Below the pieces are notes generated by a model. It did not search any database, was not told the DNA's origin, and saw nothing but the letters and a program-made list of their open reading frames with translations. Made by a program: the position numbers and the translations under genes. This document shows, in pieces, positions 20,020-29,599 of a DNA stretch of 64,000 nucleotides (positions within the stretch are counted from its first letter, which is position 1; each line of letters starts with the position of its first letter). The stretch is from Campylobacter troglodytis (GTDB lineage: Bacteria > Campylobacterota > Campylobacteria > Campylobacterales > Campylobacteraceae), in contig NZ_QHLI01000003.1 of assembly GCF_006864425.1 (NCBI RefSeq), forward strand, positions 1 through 64,000, given 5' to 3'.

Positions 20020-20357
20020 TAGTTGTTATTTTTGTCGTTGTATTCTACGCCCCACAAACGCATAGCCTCAATTATGGGCTTTAAGGAAAGTCCAAGCTCA
20101 CTTAGCTCATACTCTACCTTTGGAGGAACTTGCGCATAAACCGTTCTTTTTATAAGCTTGTCTCTTTCTAGATCTCTTAGCTGCAAGGTAAGGGTGCGGT
20201 GGGTGATCGAACTCATAGCCCTTTGTAACTCGTTAAATCTTTTCTTGCCATAAAAAAGATAGTAGATAATGAGTAATTTATACTTGCCGCTGATTAAATT
20301 CAAGGTCGTTTCCACAGGGCAAAATGCCTTACATTGTTCCTCTGTATTCATCCTCAT
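20019..20357 (-). CDS. HxlR-family transcriptional regulator
   Basis: 112 residues. A winged-helix HxlR domain: CPVETTLNLISGKYKLLIIY, KRFNELQRAMSSITHRTLTL (recognition helix region), LRDLERDKLIKRTVY and VEYELSELG. CKAFCPVE carries two N-terminal Cys that could sense thiol-reactive compounds, as in many HxlR proteins. It is divergent from the nitroreductase-AKR-MdaB operon, which it probably controls. The fmt gene follows it directly. Confidence 0.9.
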   Translation of the reverse strand: MRMNTEEQCKAFCPVETTLNLISGKYKLLIIYYLFYGKKRFNELQRAMSSITHRTLTLQLRDLERDKLIKRTVYAQVPPKVEYELSELGLSLKPIIEAMRLWGVEYNDKNNN

Positions 20358-20489
20358 CCTTGGTAAAATTAAATATCAAAAATTATACTTAGCTAAGGTT
20401 AATGTTAGTATATATAATCAATGTCCGTTCTTGCCTTAGCTATCATTAAATGTTATAATTTTTCCCTATTTAAATTTAAAGGAGAAAAA
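20358..20489. promoter_or_regulatory. Divergent promoter region, probable HxlR operator
   Basis: This 132-bp spacer lies between hxlR and the nitroreductase start. It contains TATATAAT and TTATAATTT boxes and an AGCTAAGGTTAATGTTAG stretch with partial dyad symmetry. AAAGGAG stands 6-7 nt before the ATG at 20490. Operator assignment is by context only. Confidence 0.4.
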
Positions 20490-21161
20490 ATGAAATTACT
20501 AGACAATGCAAAGGTGATCGAAGCCTTTAATTTCCGCAATGCATGCAAGGCATTTGATGGCTCTAAAAAGCTTGATAAGGCTGATTTTGACACTATTTTA
20601 GAAGCAGGTAGGCTTAGTCCTAGTTCCTTTGGCTTTGAGCCTTGGAAATTTTTAATCGTTCAAAGTAAGGATCTTAGATCTAAGCTTCACGGTGCAGTTT
20701 GGGGAGGACAAGACGGTCTTAAAAACGCAAGTGAGTTTATAATATTCTTAGCTAGAAAAAATGCAGATCTTCACCCTGATGCTGATTATATCACCTATAT
20801 AATGAGGGATGTTCAAGGGCTTAATGAGGAAATTCAAAAGATCAAAAGGGGTTTTTTTGAAAGCTTTCAAAAGGATAATTTCAATATCTACAATGACGAG
20901 CAAAAGGTCTTTGACTGGGCTTGCAAGCAGTGTTATATAGCCCTTGGCAATATGATGAGTGTTGCAGCCTTACTTGGACTTGATTCTTGTCCTGTTGAGG
21001 GCTTTGATCAAGCAAGGGTGGATAAGATCTTAGAAGAAGAGGGCATAATTGACACCAAAAAGCTAGGTGCTGCTGTGATGTGTTCTTTTGGATATAGACT
21101 AAATCCTCCAAAACACGCCAAAACAAGACAAAGCTTAGATAAGATCATTCAAATCGTTTAA
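20490..21161 (+). CDS. NAD(P)H-dependent nitroreductase family flavoprotein
   Basis: 223 residues from the ATG at 20490, chosen for its AAAGGAG site; the longer frame from 20421 crosses the promoter. The nitroreductase fold is shown by FNFRNACKAFDGSKKLDKAD, AGRLSPSSFGFEPWKFLIVQ (FMN-binding region) and CPVEGFDQARVDKILEEEG with a C-terminal PPKHAKTRQS. It probably reduces quinones or nitro compounds with FMN. First gene of a three-gene redox operon opposite an HxlR regulator. Confidence 0.9.
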   Translation: MKLLDNAKVIEAFNFRNACKAFDGSKKLDKADFDTILEAGRLSPSSFGFEPWKFLIVQSKDLRSKLHGAVWGGQDGLKNASEFIIFLARKNADLHPDADYITYIMRDVQGLNEEIQKIKRGFFESFQKDNFNIYNDEQKVFDWACKQCYIALGNMMSVAALLGLDSCPVEGFDQARVDKILEEEGIIDTKKLGAAVMCSFGYRLNPPKHAKTRQSLDKIIQIV

Positions 21162-21169
21162 ACAAACCC

Positions 21170-21186
21170 CCACCAAGTAGGTGGGA
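21170..21186 (+). other. Stem-loop between nitroreductase and aldo/keto reductase genes
   Basis: CCCACC and GGTGGG pair around an AAGTA loop in the 42-bp gap. No U-run follows, so it is more likely an mRNA-stability or attenuating structure than a terminator. Confidence 0.45.
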
Positions 21187-21203
21187 CTCACACAGGGATA
21201 ATT

Positions 21204-22013
21204 ATGCAGCATTTTACACTACACAACGGCATTAAAATGCCAGCCCTTGGACTTGGCACAGATTATTTGAATGATGAAATGGGGCAAGAGCTCATTGAAA
21301 AAGCCCTAGAAATAGGATATAGGCTCATTGACACAGCACAAATGTATAAAAACGAAGCAGAGGTAGGAAGGGCGATTAAGGCAAGTAAGCTTAAAAGGCA
21401 GGATCTTTTCATAGTAACAAAGATTATGAATAATGAGGATGAATCAAGCACAAAAAAAGCCATAGAAAGATCCCTAAAAAGCCTTGATACAAGCTACATA
21501 GACCTACTTTTAATCCACCATCAATACCCTGGCTCAAAGCCTATGTATAAGGCTATGGAGGCAGTTTACAAAGAGGGTGTGCTTAAAAGCATAGGGGTTT
21601 CAAATTTTGGGATGAAAACCTACAGCGAATTCATTAAACATTGCGAGATAGTGCCTATGGTTAATCAATGCGAGACGAATTTAAAGCTACAACAAAGACC
21701 TTTAAAGGCACTTATGAAAGAAAAGGGTACACTACTTCAAAGCTGGAGTCCTTTTATGGCAGGAGAAAAGCCTATTTTAAAGGATGAAAAGCTTAAAAAG
21801 ATAGCTTTAAGATATGAAAAAAGCCCAGCTCAAATCATCTTGCGTTTTTTAATCCAAGAAGGGGTGCAAGTAATTCCAAGAAGCTTTAAGGTTGAACATA
21901 TAAAAGAAAATTTCAAGGTGTTTGACTTTACGCTTAAAGAGGATGATATGGATTTGTTAAGAAGCTTTGATGAAAACAAAAGCTCTTTTTCTTGGACAAG
22001 TTATATAAGTTAA
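21204..22013 (+). CDS. Aldo/keto reductase
   Basis: 269 residues. The AKR catalytic tetrad is visible: Asp in RLIDTAQMYKNEAEVGRAI with its Tyr, Lys in FIVTKIMNNED, and His in LLLIHHQYPGS. The C-terminal NADPH site appears in VIPRSFKVEHIKENFKVFDF. It reduces aldehydes or ketones with NADPH. It lies between the nitroreductase and MdaB genes, suggesting a joint response to reactive electrophiles. Confidence 0.93.
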   Translation: MQHFTLHNGIKMPALGLGTDYLNDEMGQELIEKALEIGYRLIDTAQMYKNEAEVGRAIKASKLKRQDLFIVTKIMNNEDESSTKKAIERSLKSLDTSYIDLLLIHHQYPGSKPMYKAMEAVYKEGVLKSIGVSNFGMKTYSEFIKHCEIVPMVNQCETNLKLQQRPLKALMKEKGTLLQSWSPFMAGEKPILKDEKLKKIALRYEKSPAQIILRFLIQEGVQVIPRSFKVEHIKENFKVFDFTLKEDDMDLLRSFDENKSSFSWTSYIS

Positions 22014-22022
22014 GGAGAAAAA

Positions 22023-22613
22023 ATGAAAAAAATTCTAATTTTAAATGGGGGCGGTGAGCACGGAGAATCAAAGGGCGAGTTAAATTTAGCCCTTACGCAG
22101 ATTATGCAAGAGGAGCTAAAAAAGCTAGCTAAGGAGCTTAAAATCACCCATATACAAAAAGGCTATGAGATTAAAGATGAGGTAGCAAAATGGGAGTGGG
22201 CTGACTGTGTCATCTTGCAAATGCCTGGCTGGTGGATGGGCGAGCCTTGGTTTGTGAAAAAATACTTTGACGAAGCCATAGGAGATCAGGCTCTTGGAGT
22301 GCTTTTTAAAAGCGATGGAAGAAGTCGCACGGATGCAAGTAAGAAATATGGAAGCGGTGGGCTTTGTCAGGGCAAGGCTATGATGCTAAGCACCACTTGG
22401 AATGCCCCGCTTTATGCCTTTAATGAGGTAGGTGAATTCTTTGATGGCAGAGGGGTTGATGAGGTCTTTACTCATATTTATAAGATCTTTAAATTCTTAG
22501 GTTTTAGCAAATTTTTACCAAGCTTTATGGTAAATGATGTATATAAAAATCCCAATTTCGCCAAGTGGGAAAATGATTTAAGGCAGCATATTAGGGTGAA
22601 TTTTGTTTCTTAA
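22023..22613 (+). CDS. mdaB: NAD(P)H:quinone oxidoreductase MdaB
   Basis: 196 residues of flavodoxin-like fold: KKILILNGGGEHGESKGELN at the N-terminus, the WADCVILQMPGWWMGEPWFV motif typical of MdaB, and MMLSTTWNAPLYAFNE. It performs two-electron reduction of quinones using FAD. It follows the aldo/keto reductase by 9 bp behind AAGGAGA. In Helicobacter and Campylobacter MdaB protects against oxidative stress. Confidence 0.9.
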   Translation: MKKILILNGGGEHGESKGELNLALTQIMQEELKKLAKELKITHIQKGYEIKDEVAKWEWADCVILQMPGWWMGEPWFVKKYFDEAIGDQALGVLFKSDGRSRTDASKKYGSGGLCQGKAMMLSTTWNAPLYAFNEVGEFFDGRGVDEVFTHIYKIFKFLGFSKFLPSFMVNDVYKNPNFAKWENDLRQHIRVNFVS

Positions 22614-22627
22614 TAACATTAAGGGTT

Positions 22628-23326
22628 TCAATTAAACTAAATAGGATCTTCTCTCATCAATTTTAATAAATTTTGATGAAAATATTGCCTTAAATTTTTT
22701 GTCTTAATTCTATTTCCTTTAAGTGAAGGACAAAATTTTCAGCCATTAAATTTAGCTAAACGAAACTTTACATAACCCCTTTTGTTTACAGTTGCAAGTA
22801 TGCGAAGCAAAAAAATTCACAATTTACACTAATGTGGTTTTGTCCCTTTGCAAATCCATTTGCACTATGTTTTACAAAATCTTGTGTCTTTGCTCCTCTT
22901 GCAAAGGCACGAGTGTGTAACACGAAGTAAAAACACAGATCTTTTCTTGCTAATCCCACGCTTACCTCGCACCCTTTTTGCATCTTCTACTACACAGTTG
23001 CAAGCAAAGCCTTGTAAAAAATAACTCTCACCCCCTTTAATCTCACCGCTCATTTTCTAAAAAAACTTCATTTTGCTGATTTTTTCACACTCTTTGGCTA
23101 TCAAAATGCGAATTTGCTTGAAAATCTTATACAAAGCTTAATGACGCATTTGACAAAGATCAGCGATTTTTTTGCCTATAAATCAAGGCTTCTTGCAAAG
23201 GGGCAAGTCGCAAAGCAAAGTAAAAAATACCTTAAAATTTCCCTTACATTTGGCGAAATTTAGAAACGGACTTTTGTTTTTCATAGGACTTAGCTTACAA
23301 ACCCTTTGATTTAAGTTTAATTAAGC
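22628..23326 (-). mobile_element. IS1595-type relic, left sister of the 26561 copy
   Basis: The ends are weak inverted repeats (CAATTAAACTAAATAGGAT and, reversed, a similar sequence ending near 23326). The transposase is decayed. Mini-repeats lie at S5 (about 22777-22814), S3 (22892-22934), S2 (22986-23021) and S1 (23190-23228). The segment between S5 and S3, including S4, is deleted, exactly as in the copy at 26561. At S1 the frame stays open through 12 extra codons (YF-LLCFATCPFARS-LD). Confidence 0.8.
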
Positions 23327-23373
23327 CAATTAAGATTACAATATCTCTTTAATTTTGTATTCAAAGATAGAAG

Positions 23374-25403
23374 ATGCTACAAGAGATATTAAATGGCGAT
23401 TGCCATTACATTTTAAAGAATTTTATCCCTAATGAGTCTGTGGATATAATCATAACCTCGCCCCCTTATAATGTCGCACACAAATACGAAAACTACAATG
23501 ATGACTTAGACTTTAACGACTATCTTAACTCTATGAAAGAGATCTTTTCTCAATGCTACCGTGTGCTAAAAAGTGGGGGTAGAATCTGCGTAAATGTGCC
23601 TTTTGCTGTGAAAAATAAAGAAAGCAAAGAGGTTAAATTTTTAAGCATTTATATGATGCAAATTCTAAACTCAATAGGCTTTAAGGAATTTGAGCTAATT
23701 TCTTGGCATAAGGGCAAGGATATAAGGCATTTTCAGGGCAATAACACAGCTTGGGGTAGCTGGAAAAGCCCATCTTGCCCCTCATTTCGTCCGCTTGGCG
23801 AGGCTGTGCTTGTATTTTATAAGGATGAAAGGGTGCATAAGATAACGGGGGGGGGGGCGACCCACACGAATTCATAGACATTACAAGCGAGGAATTTAAG
23901 GAATGGACCAAAAATCTTTGGTATTTTGACAAGGACAAAGACCAAGGCTTTGAAGGCATTTTATGTGCTAGTAACAATGCCAAAAAAGACACCCACCCAG
24001 CACCCTACCCAGAGGATTTGATAGAAAGATTATTAAAAATCTACTCCTACAAAAACGACCTTGTTTTAGACCCCTTTAATGGCACAGGCACAAGCACACT
24101 TGTAGCTTCTAAGTTAAATCGACAGTTCATAGGCATTGAGCTTTCAAAAAGCTACTGCCTTGTAGCCTTGCAAAGGCTTAATGCTATCAAAAAGCCCTCA
24201 AATTTATACAGCTTTGACAAAGATGTCTCAAAGCTCATAAATAGCGAAAAAATAGCTGATTCTTTAAATGAGATTTTTCCTTACAAAGAAGCCTTTAGTC
24301 CTTATTTGCTTGAATTTTTAAAGCAAAAATTCAAATGCAAGATAGCTTCTGTGTTTGATCCATTTTGTGGAGTGGGAAGTAGTTTTTTAAGCAAAGAGAC
24401 TAAGTGCTGTTTTGGCTTTGACACAAACCCCTTTGCTATAAATGTAAGTTTGGCAAAGCTTACACCTTTAAATTCAAAAAAGATAAAGCAGGCTTTAAAA
24501 CTGCTTGAAAACTTTAATCAAGATTTCGTAAGCCCCTTTGCCTTGCCAAAGTGGCAACCCTTTGAAAAATACGCAAACAAGGAAAAATTTTCCCTTATAA
24601 TGAGCCTTATGGAGCATTTCAAGGGCTTTGATAAAGAACTTTATCATTTTGTTAAATACACGCTTTTGTCAAATCTTGACAAAATGCTTGATTACAAAAA
24701 AGATGGCAATGGCATAAAATATAGAAAATCCAAGATAAAAGAGCTTATACTTTATATGAAAGAGTTGTTGTGTAGGGCATTTGAGCTAAAAAGTGCTTTT
24801 GATAAAGAGAACACAAAAGAAATAAATTTACAAAATACATCAAGTCTTGCAAAAAGCCTTGATATAAGGGTTGATTGCGTGCTTACTTCCCCTCCCTATG
24901 CGAATTTGTTTGATTATTTTGAGGTATATAAGATGGAACTTTGGAGCAGTGGCATAATCAAGGACTATGCCCAGTGGAAAAGCCTCAAAAAGAGTGCTTT
25001 AAGAAACAATAAAAATGCAAATTTAAACACAAATGATTTCATAAAGAACGAACTTTTGCAAAAAGCCCTAGAAAAACTGCAAGATAAAAACTTAGATAAA
25101 AGCACAATTACTATGCTAAAAAACTATTTTTATGATATGAAAATAATCTTGCAAAAATGCTTTGAGCTACTTAAAAATGATGGCTTTTGCTTTATTGTCG
25201 TGGCTAATTCTTGTTATAAGGGTGTGCCTATAAAAACAGATGAAATTCTAGCTAGAGAGGCTGAAAAAATAGGCTTTAAGCTTAAAGAGCTTATCATCGC
25301 AAGAAAGATTAACACCTCAGCCCAGCAAATGAAAACGCTTGATAACTTAACTAAATTTTATTTAAGAGAAAGCATTATAGTGCTACAAAAGGATAAGCTA
25401 TGA
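23374..25403 (+). CDS. Two-headed DNA methyltransferase, phase-variable, currently OFF
   Basis: Two frames, 23374-23877 and a second entering at the G-run and ending at 25403, form one gene split by a G-run at 23847-23857. The first half has MTase motif IV ITSPPYNVAHKYENY, then after the tract GDPHEFIDITSEEFKEW and motif I VLDPFNGTGTSTLVASK. A second MTase follows with motif I VFDPFCGVGSSFL before motif IV LTSPPYANLFDYFEVY. Such fused pairs suit an asymmetric target, one domain per strand. With 11 G the frame ends at 23877; 9 or 12 G would restore about 676 residues. It overlaps the HNH nuclease by 4 bp. Confidence 0.85.
23847..23857 (+). repeat. Poly-G tract (11 G) switching the methyltransferase
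   Basis: Eleven G follow AAGATAAC, inside the methyltransferase. The frame upstream then reads GGGATHTNS and stops at 23877, while the methyltransferase continues one base off as GDPHEFID. Slipped-strand mispairing at such G-runs is the standard Campylobacter phase-variation mechanism. Confidence 0.9.
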
Positions 25404-26542
25404 AAGAATTAGCAAGGAAATTCAAAAGAAATGATACGGGCTTGTTTTTTGATTCTTTTAAACATTTTAAGCATAATTTATCTAATTTAATTGCTGTTGA
25501 ATTACCCACACTTTACAAATTTGGGGCAAAAAAATATCTTAATCTTATACCCACAAATTATAAGTCCAAATACCCAGATATGCGAAAAATAGGCTTAATT
25601 GACTATGACAAGCCTCTTAGTAAGGATTTTAAGCTTACAATTTGGGGCGAGTTTTTTATGAAAAATCTAAAATTAAGACAAAATTTTTATGATGAAAGCT
25701 TTTTAAAAAGTGGTAGAAAAAATATAAGCTCTTTGAGTGCAAGTAAGCTGATTTCTTGCTTTGATGAGCTAGAAAGCTACCGTTATGAAATGCTTACAAT
25801 AATCTTATCATATTATGATACAAGCGATATGATTCGTCCCTATCTTAGTCTTTTAATTTTTTTAAAGCACCATAAATTCACGCATCTTGATAAAGATATA
25901 CTCCAAAACATCCTAGCACACAACAAGGAGCAAATTTTACTAATGCACTACGACAAAAATGCCTTTATTAAGCTTGATAAAAGCTTACAAGCTGAGCTAA
26001 GAAGACCCATTTCTTACATTTATAATTTCTTGCAAAGTGCTTTAATCATAGATGAAAAGTGCAAAATCATCGTTGATTATACACTTGTAGATATGGTTAT
26101 AGCTAAGATGAATAAGGAATTTGTGCTATATGAACAAAGGATAAATTCTCGTCCAGCAAAAGAACAAAGGGCATTTAGAGAAAATGTTTTAAAGGCTTAT
26201 GATTATAAGTGTGCGATTACAAGGGAGTGCATTTGCGTAAGGGGTAGCTATTTGCTTGAAGCAGCACATATTATACCCTACAAGGATGGAGGTTCTTTTG
26301 CTACGACAAATGGCATAGCTTTAAGCTATGAGATGCACAAGATGTTTGATAAGGGCTTGTTTGGCTTTGTTTATGAGGGAGATAAGATTAAAATTCAAAC
26401 CTCAAATTCATCCGACATAAAAGATGAAACAGGCATACTTGATAGTATTAAAGATAAAAATATATTACTTCCAAAAGAACTTAAATTTTACCCAGCTAAG
26501 ATAGCCCTAGAATACAATCTTAAAAAATATTTAATAAATTAA
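25400..26542 (+). CDS. HNH restriction endonuclease
   Basis: 380 residues. The C-terminal third carries an HNH_2-type nuclease motif: YKCAITRECICVRGSYLLEA, AAHIIPYKDGGSF, then TNGIALSYEMHKMFDKGLFG (His, Asn and His of the motif). The N-terminal 250 residues are helical and presumably read the target. The ATG overlaps the methyltransferase stop by 4 bp, so its translation is likely coupled to full-length methyltransferase. With the G-run out of frame, ribosomes stop 1.5 kb upstream and nuclease output should fall. The target is unknown. Confidence 0.85.
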   Translation: MKELARKFKRNDTGLFFDSFKHFKHNLSNLIAVELPTLYKFGAKKYLNLIPTNYKSKYPDMRKIGLIDYDKPLSKDFKLTIWGEFFMKNLKLRQNFYDESFLKSGRKNISSLSASKLISCFDELESYRYEMLTIILSYYDTSDMIRPYLSLLIFLKHHKFTHLDKDILQNILAHNKEQILLMHYDKNAFIKLDKSLQAELRRPISYIYNFLQSALIIDEKCKIIVDYTLVDMVIAKMNKEFVLYEQRINSRPAKEQRAFRENVLKAYDYKCAITRECICVRGSYLLEAAHIIPYKDGGSFATTNGIALSYEMHKMFDKGLFGFVYEGDKIKIQTSNSSDIKDETGILDSIKDKNILLPKELKFYPAKIALEYNLKKYLIN

Positions 26543-26560
26543 ACAAGGATTATTTAATAT

Positions 26561-27281
26561 GGCTTAAGATACTATAATGAAATTTTAGCTTATCAATTTC
26601 AGCAAATTTTGATGAAAATATTGCCTTAAAATTTTTGTCTTAATTCTATTTCCTTTAAGTGAAGGATAAAATTTTCAGCCATTAAATTTAGCTAAACGAA
26701 ACTTTGCAAAGCCCCTTTTGTTTACAGTTGCAAGAGTACGAAGCAAAAAAAATTCACAATTTACACTAATGTGGTTTTGTCTCTTTGCAAACTCGTTTTC
26801 GCTATGTTTTACAAAATCTTGTGTTTTTGCTTTTTATTGCAAAGGCACGAGTGTGTAACACAAAGTAAAAACACAGATCTTTTCTTGCTAGTCCCACGCT
26901 TAGCTCGCACCCTTTTTGCACCTCCTACTACACAGTTACGAACAAAGCCTTGTAAAAAATAACTCTTGCCCCCTTTAATCTCACCGCTCATTTTCTAAAA
27001 AAACTTCATTTTGCTGATTTTTTCACACTCTTTGGCTATTAAAATGCGCATTTCTCGCACAATTGCATTCACACAAGCATGAGTTATTTTGCAAATTTCA
27101 GCGATTTTATCGCCTCTAAATCAATTCTTGCAAAATGAGGGGCATAAAAGGCGAAATAAAAAATATTTCAAAATTCTTTAAATTTATTTTAAGAGATTAG
27201 GGAATGAATTATATATTTGTTTTTTCATTTTGCTCTTTATGCTTTAAAATGATCTTGTATAAAATTAAAGTATCTTAAGCC
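26561..27281 (-). mobile_element. IS1595-type relic, right sister of the 22628 copy
   Basis: The inverted terminal repeats GGCTTAAGATACT (26561) and AGTATCTTAAGCC (ending 27281) match perfectly. The transposase is decayed. Mini-repeats are at S5 (about 26712-26752), S3 (26833-26874), S2 (26925-26963) and S1 (27122-27163), with the same internal deletion of S4 as the copy at 22628. I see no clear target duplication. Confidence 0.85.
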
Positions 27282-27579
27282 AAATATTAACTCAAACTTG
27301 TCTTAAAGAATACTTGGCTTGAGTCTAAATTCAAGCTTCTTTGTGAATTTATACACTTTTTGTGTGAGCTTTGTAAGATAAAAGCATTTAAGCCTTAGTT
27401 TTAAAATAAGCCAGCTTGAAAATTCACTGTCTTTGTGTGAAATTTTTATCAAAAGGCTAAAATAAGGACAGCTTTTACACAAAATTTGCCTCAAAGCCTT
27501 TAAAATTGTGCTATGTTAAGAAATTTTTTAAATTATTATGCAAAAATGACTATCCTAACAAAATAAGAAAGGATCAAAT
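27282..27579. other. Intergenic region upstream of the catalase-like gene
   Basis: AT-rich, no gene recognised. AAGAAAGGATC precedes the ATG at 27580. A TATCCTAACAAAATAAG stretch just upstream may hold the promoter, but I cannot define boxes with confidence. Confidence 0.3.
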
Positions 27580-28569
27580 ATGAAAAACTTAAACTTAGTT
27601 GGCAAGAAGGTTCCTAAACTTTGCTGTGCCTTGTGCTTTGTGCTTTGTGCTGGGGTGGCTGAGCCTATTGGTTCTAATGAGGAGATCATTGCGGATTATT
27701 TTTACAAACTAAACGCAGATCCTAAAAATCCCAAAAAGAAGATCAATCACTCAAAGGGCTTTTGTGCTAGTGGGGAGTTTATACCTAATGAGGCCGCAGC
27801 TTCTAGGTTTAACATACCCTTGCTTACACAAAAAGGCGAGGTTAAGGCTAGATTTTCTCTTGGTGGGGGAAATGAAAAGCAAAGCGATAATTCAAAGGTA
27901 AGGGCTATGGCCTTAAAGATAGATTCAAACGGCGAGCAATGGGAAATGGCGATGACAAATGCCAGAGTAACCTTTTCTAAAAACGCTACTGAATTTATCA
28001 AATTTTTTGATTTACAGCTACAGCAAAAAAACAAGAGCCTAACAGCAGAGCAAATAGCAGCTGAAAGAGCAAAGGTGGCTTCTTTTGTGAATTTTTCAAA
28101 AGAGGTAGGTTCCTTGCCCATTACTCCTAGCTTTGCTAACAATGCCTATCACAGCGTTCATGCTTATTTCTTTGAGGAAAAAAATGGCAAAAAGCCCCTT
28201 GCAGCTCGCTTTTCCTTTGTGCCAAAAAGTGGGGTATTAGCTTTAAATGAGGAGGAGCTTAAAAAGCTAGGAGATAGCTTTTTAGAAAAAAACTTCAAAA
28301 AAGAGGTGAAAAAAGCTCCAATAGAATTTGAGCTTGAGCTTGAGCTTGCAAATGCAAAGGATGATCTTAAAAATACCTCAGCCCTTTGGATGGGTGAGCA
28401 TAAAAAAATCCCCCTAGGAACCTTAAAAATTAGCAAATTTGAAGGCTATGGCTGTAATAAAGAGGTCTTTATGCCTGGCGTTTTGCCTAGTGGCATCTTA
28501 GAGCCAAAGGATGATATATTTGAGCTTAGAAATTCTGTATATGCCATTACCTTTGGTAGAAGACAGTAA
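27580..28569 (+). CDS. Periplasmic catalase-related haem peroxidase
   Basis: 329 residues. A Cys-rich, hydrophobic signal-like N-terminus (LCCALCFVLCAGVAE) is followed by the mini-catalase core. NHSKGFCASGEFIP carries the probable distal His, VKARFSLGGGNEKQSDNS and RAMALKIDSNGEQWEMAMTN follow, and the C-terminal LRNSVYAITFGRRQ has the Tyr expected as proximal haem ligand. This is the SrpA/catalase-related peroxidase family, shorter than true catalases. It probably detoxifies peroxide in the periplasm. It stands alone. Confidence 0.85.
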   Translation: MKNLNLVGKKVPKLCCALCFVLCAGVAEPIGSNEEIIADYFYKLNADPKNPKKKINHSKGFCASGEFIPNEAAASRFNIPLLTQKGEVKARFSLGGGNEKQSDNSKVRAMALKIDSNGEQWEMAMTNARVTFSKNATEFIKFFDLQLQQKNKSLTAEQIAAERAKVASFVNFSKEVGSLPITPSFANNAYHSVHAYFFEEKNGKKPLAARFSFVPKSGVLALNEEELKKLGDSFLEKNFKKEVKKAPIEFELELELANAKDDLKNTSALWMGEHKKIPLGTLKISKFEGYGCNKEVFMPGVLPSGILEPKDDIFELRNSVYAITFGRRQ

Positions 28570-28647
28570 AACTTGTGAGCTTACAAGACTGTGGGATCGC
28601 AAGATCCCTCTTTGTAAATTTAGCCTTGAATTTGGCTATATTTAAAA

Positions 28648-29434
28648 GGCGATTGATACTTTTAGCTAAAATGGCTAGGATTTTCCTAAGCCATTTTAAC
28701 AAAATTTTATACAAATTTTCGTTTTTAACCTTGACATTGTATCTAAATTCACCCTCTTTCAAATGAAGGTAGAAAAATTCCTTTTTAATCCCGTGAAACC
28801 CCCTAATCTAGCCTTTGTAAGGTCCCCAGAAATTCACAATTTCGTTGATATGGCTTCGTCCATTTGCAAACTCGAATTTAACGTGTTTGACCCTGTAACT
28901 TTGCTCCTTCTTGCAAAGTTGCGAGTGTAACGAAGCAAAAAATCCACCAAGGCACCGTAGGATTTTAGTCAATCGCTGTAAATTTCACTTTCTTTAAGCT
29001 CTGAAAAGTCCTTTATGATGGGTAGCAACTCTTTGGCAGAGCAAATGTTTGAGCGTATAGACTCGTGCGATTGCATTTTAGTATTCCTTCTCGCAAAGGG
29101 ACAAGAGGCTTAACGAAGTAAAAACACAGGTGTCTTTTTTCCAGCCCCGCGCCCACGCTTTCCACGCACACCACCGAAGTAGCTCTCATCAACTTCGATT
29201 TCACCGCTGAGATTTTTTCGCACTCTTTAAGGGTTAAAAGCTTGCTGCACTATCCTATTAACACAAGGGCGAGAAACCTTGCAAAGAGGGCAATTTTGCT
29301 TACGCAAAGATCAGCACAAAAACACTCTAAAATTGATTAAATTTTCGCTTTCAAATGTAGGGCAAAAACATATACTAAGATCGATTTTATCAATTTTTTA
29401 GATCTAATTATATTAGCTAAAAGTATCAATCGCC
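28648..29434 (-). mobile_element. IS1595-type insertion sequence with target duplication, inactive
   Basis: 787 bp bounded by GGCGATTGATACTTTTAGCT and its exact inverse at the right end, flanked by the 8-bp direct repeat ATTTAAAA (28640-28647 and 29435-29442), the duplication length known for IS1595. The transposase is broken by stops. Site S4 (about 28909-28942) and S3 (29088-29125) carry mini-repeats, while S5, S2 and S1 are empty; at S2 the reverse strand reads ESYFGGVRGKRG. Confidence 0.9.
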
Positions 29435-29599
29435 ATTTAAAAATATGACTTTCTATGTTATCTTTAACTCCCCTCTCCTCCGAGTCCTCAAACATACACA
29501 ATTAACTGAATTTTAAGCCTTAAACATATAATTTGTTTTAAAGTCATTTAAGCAAGATGAATGTTGGCTTGAATTTATAAGGATTTAGCTAAATTTAAA

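Noticed and set aside
22786-23053. Two overlapping minus-strand frames (65 and 62 residues)
   Set aside because: They are pieces of the decayed IS transposase with mini-repeat translations, not separate genes. The same holds for frames at 26771-26991, 29013-29204 and 37456-37771.
28575-28766. Frame across the left end of the IS at 28648
   Set aside because: It spans the IS junction and both strands are open by chance; no ribosome site or recognisable protein.
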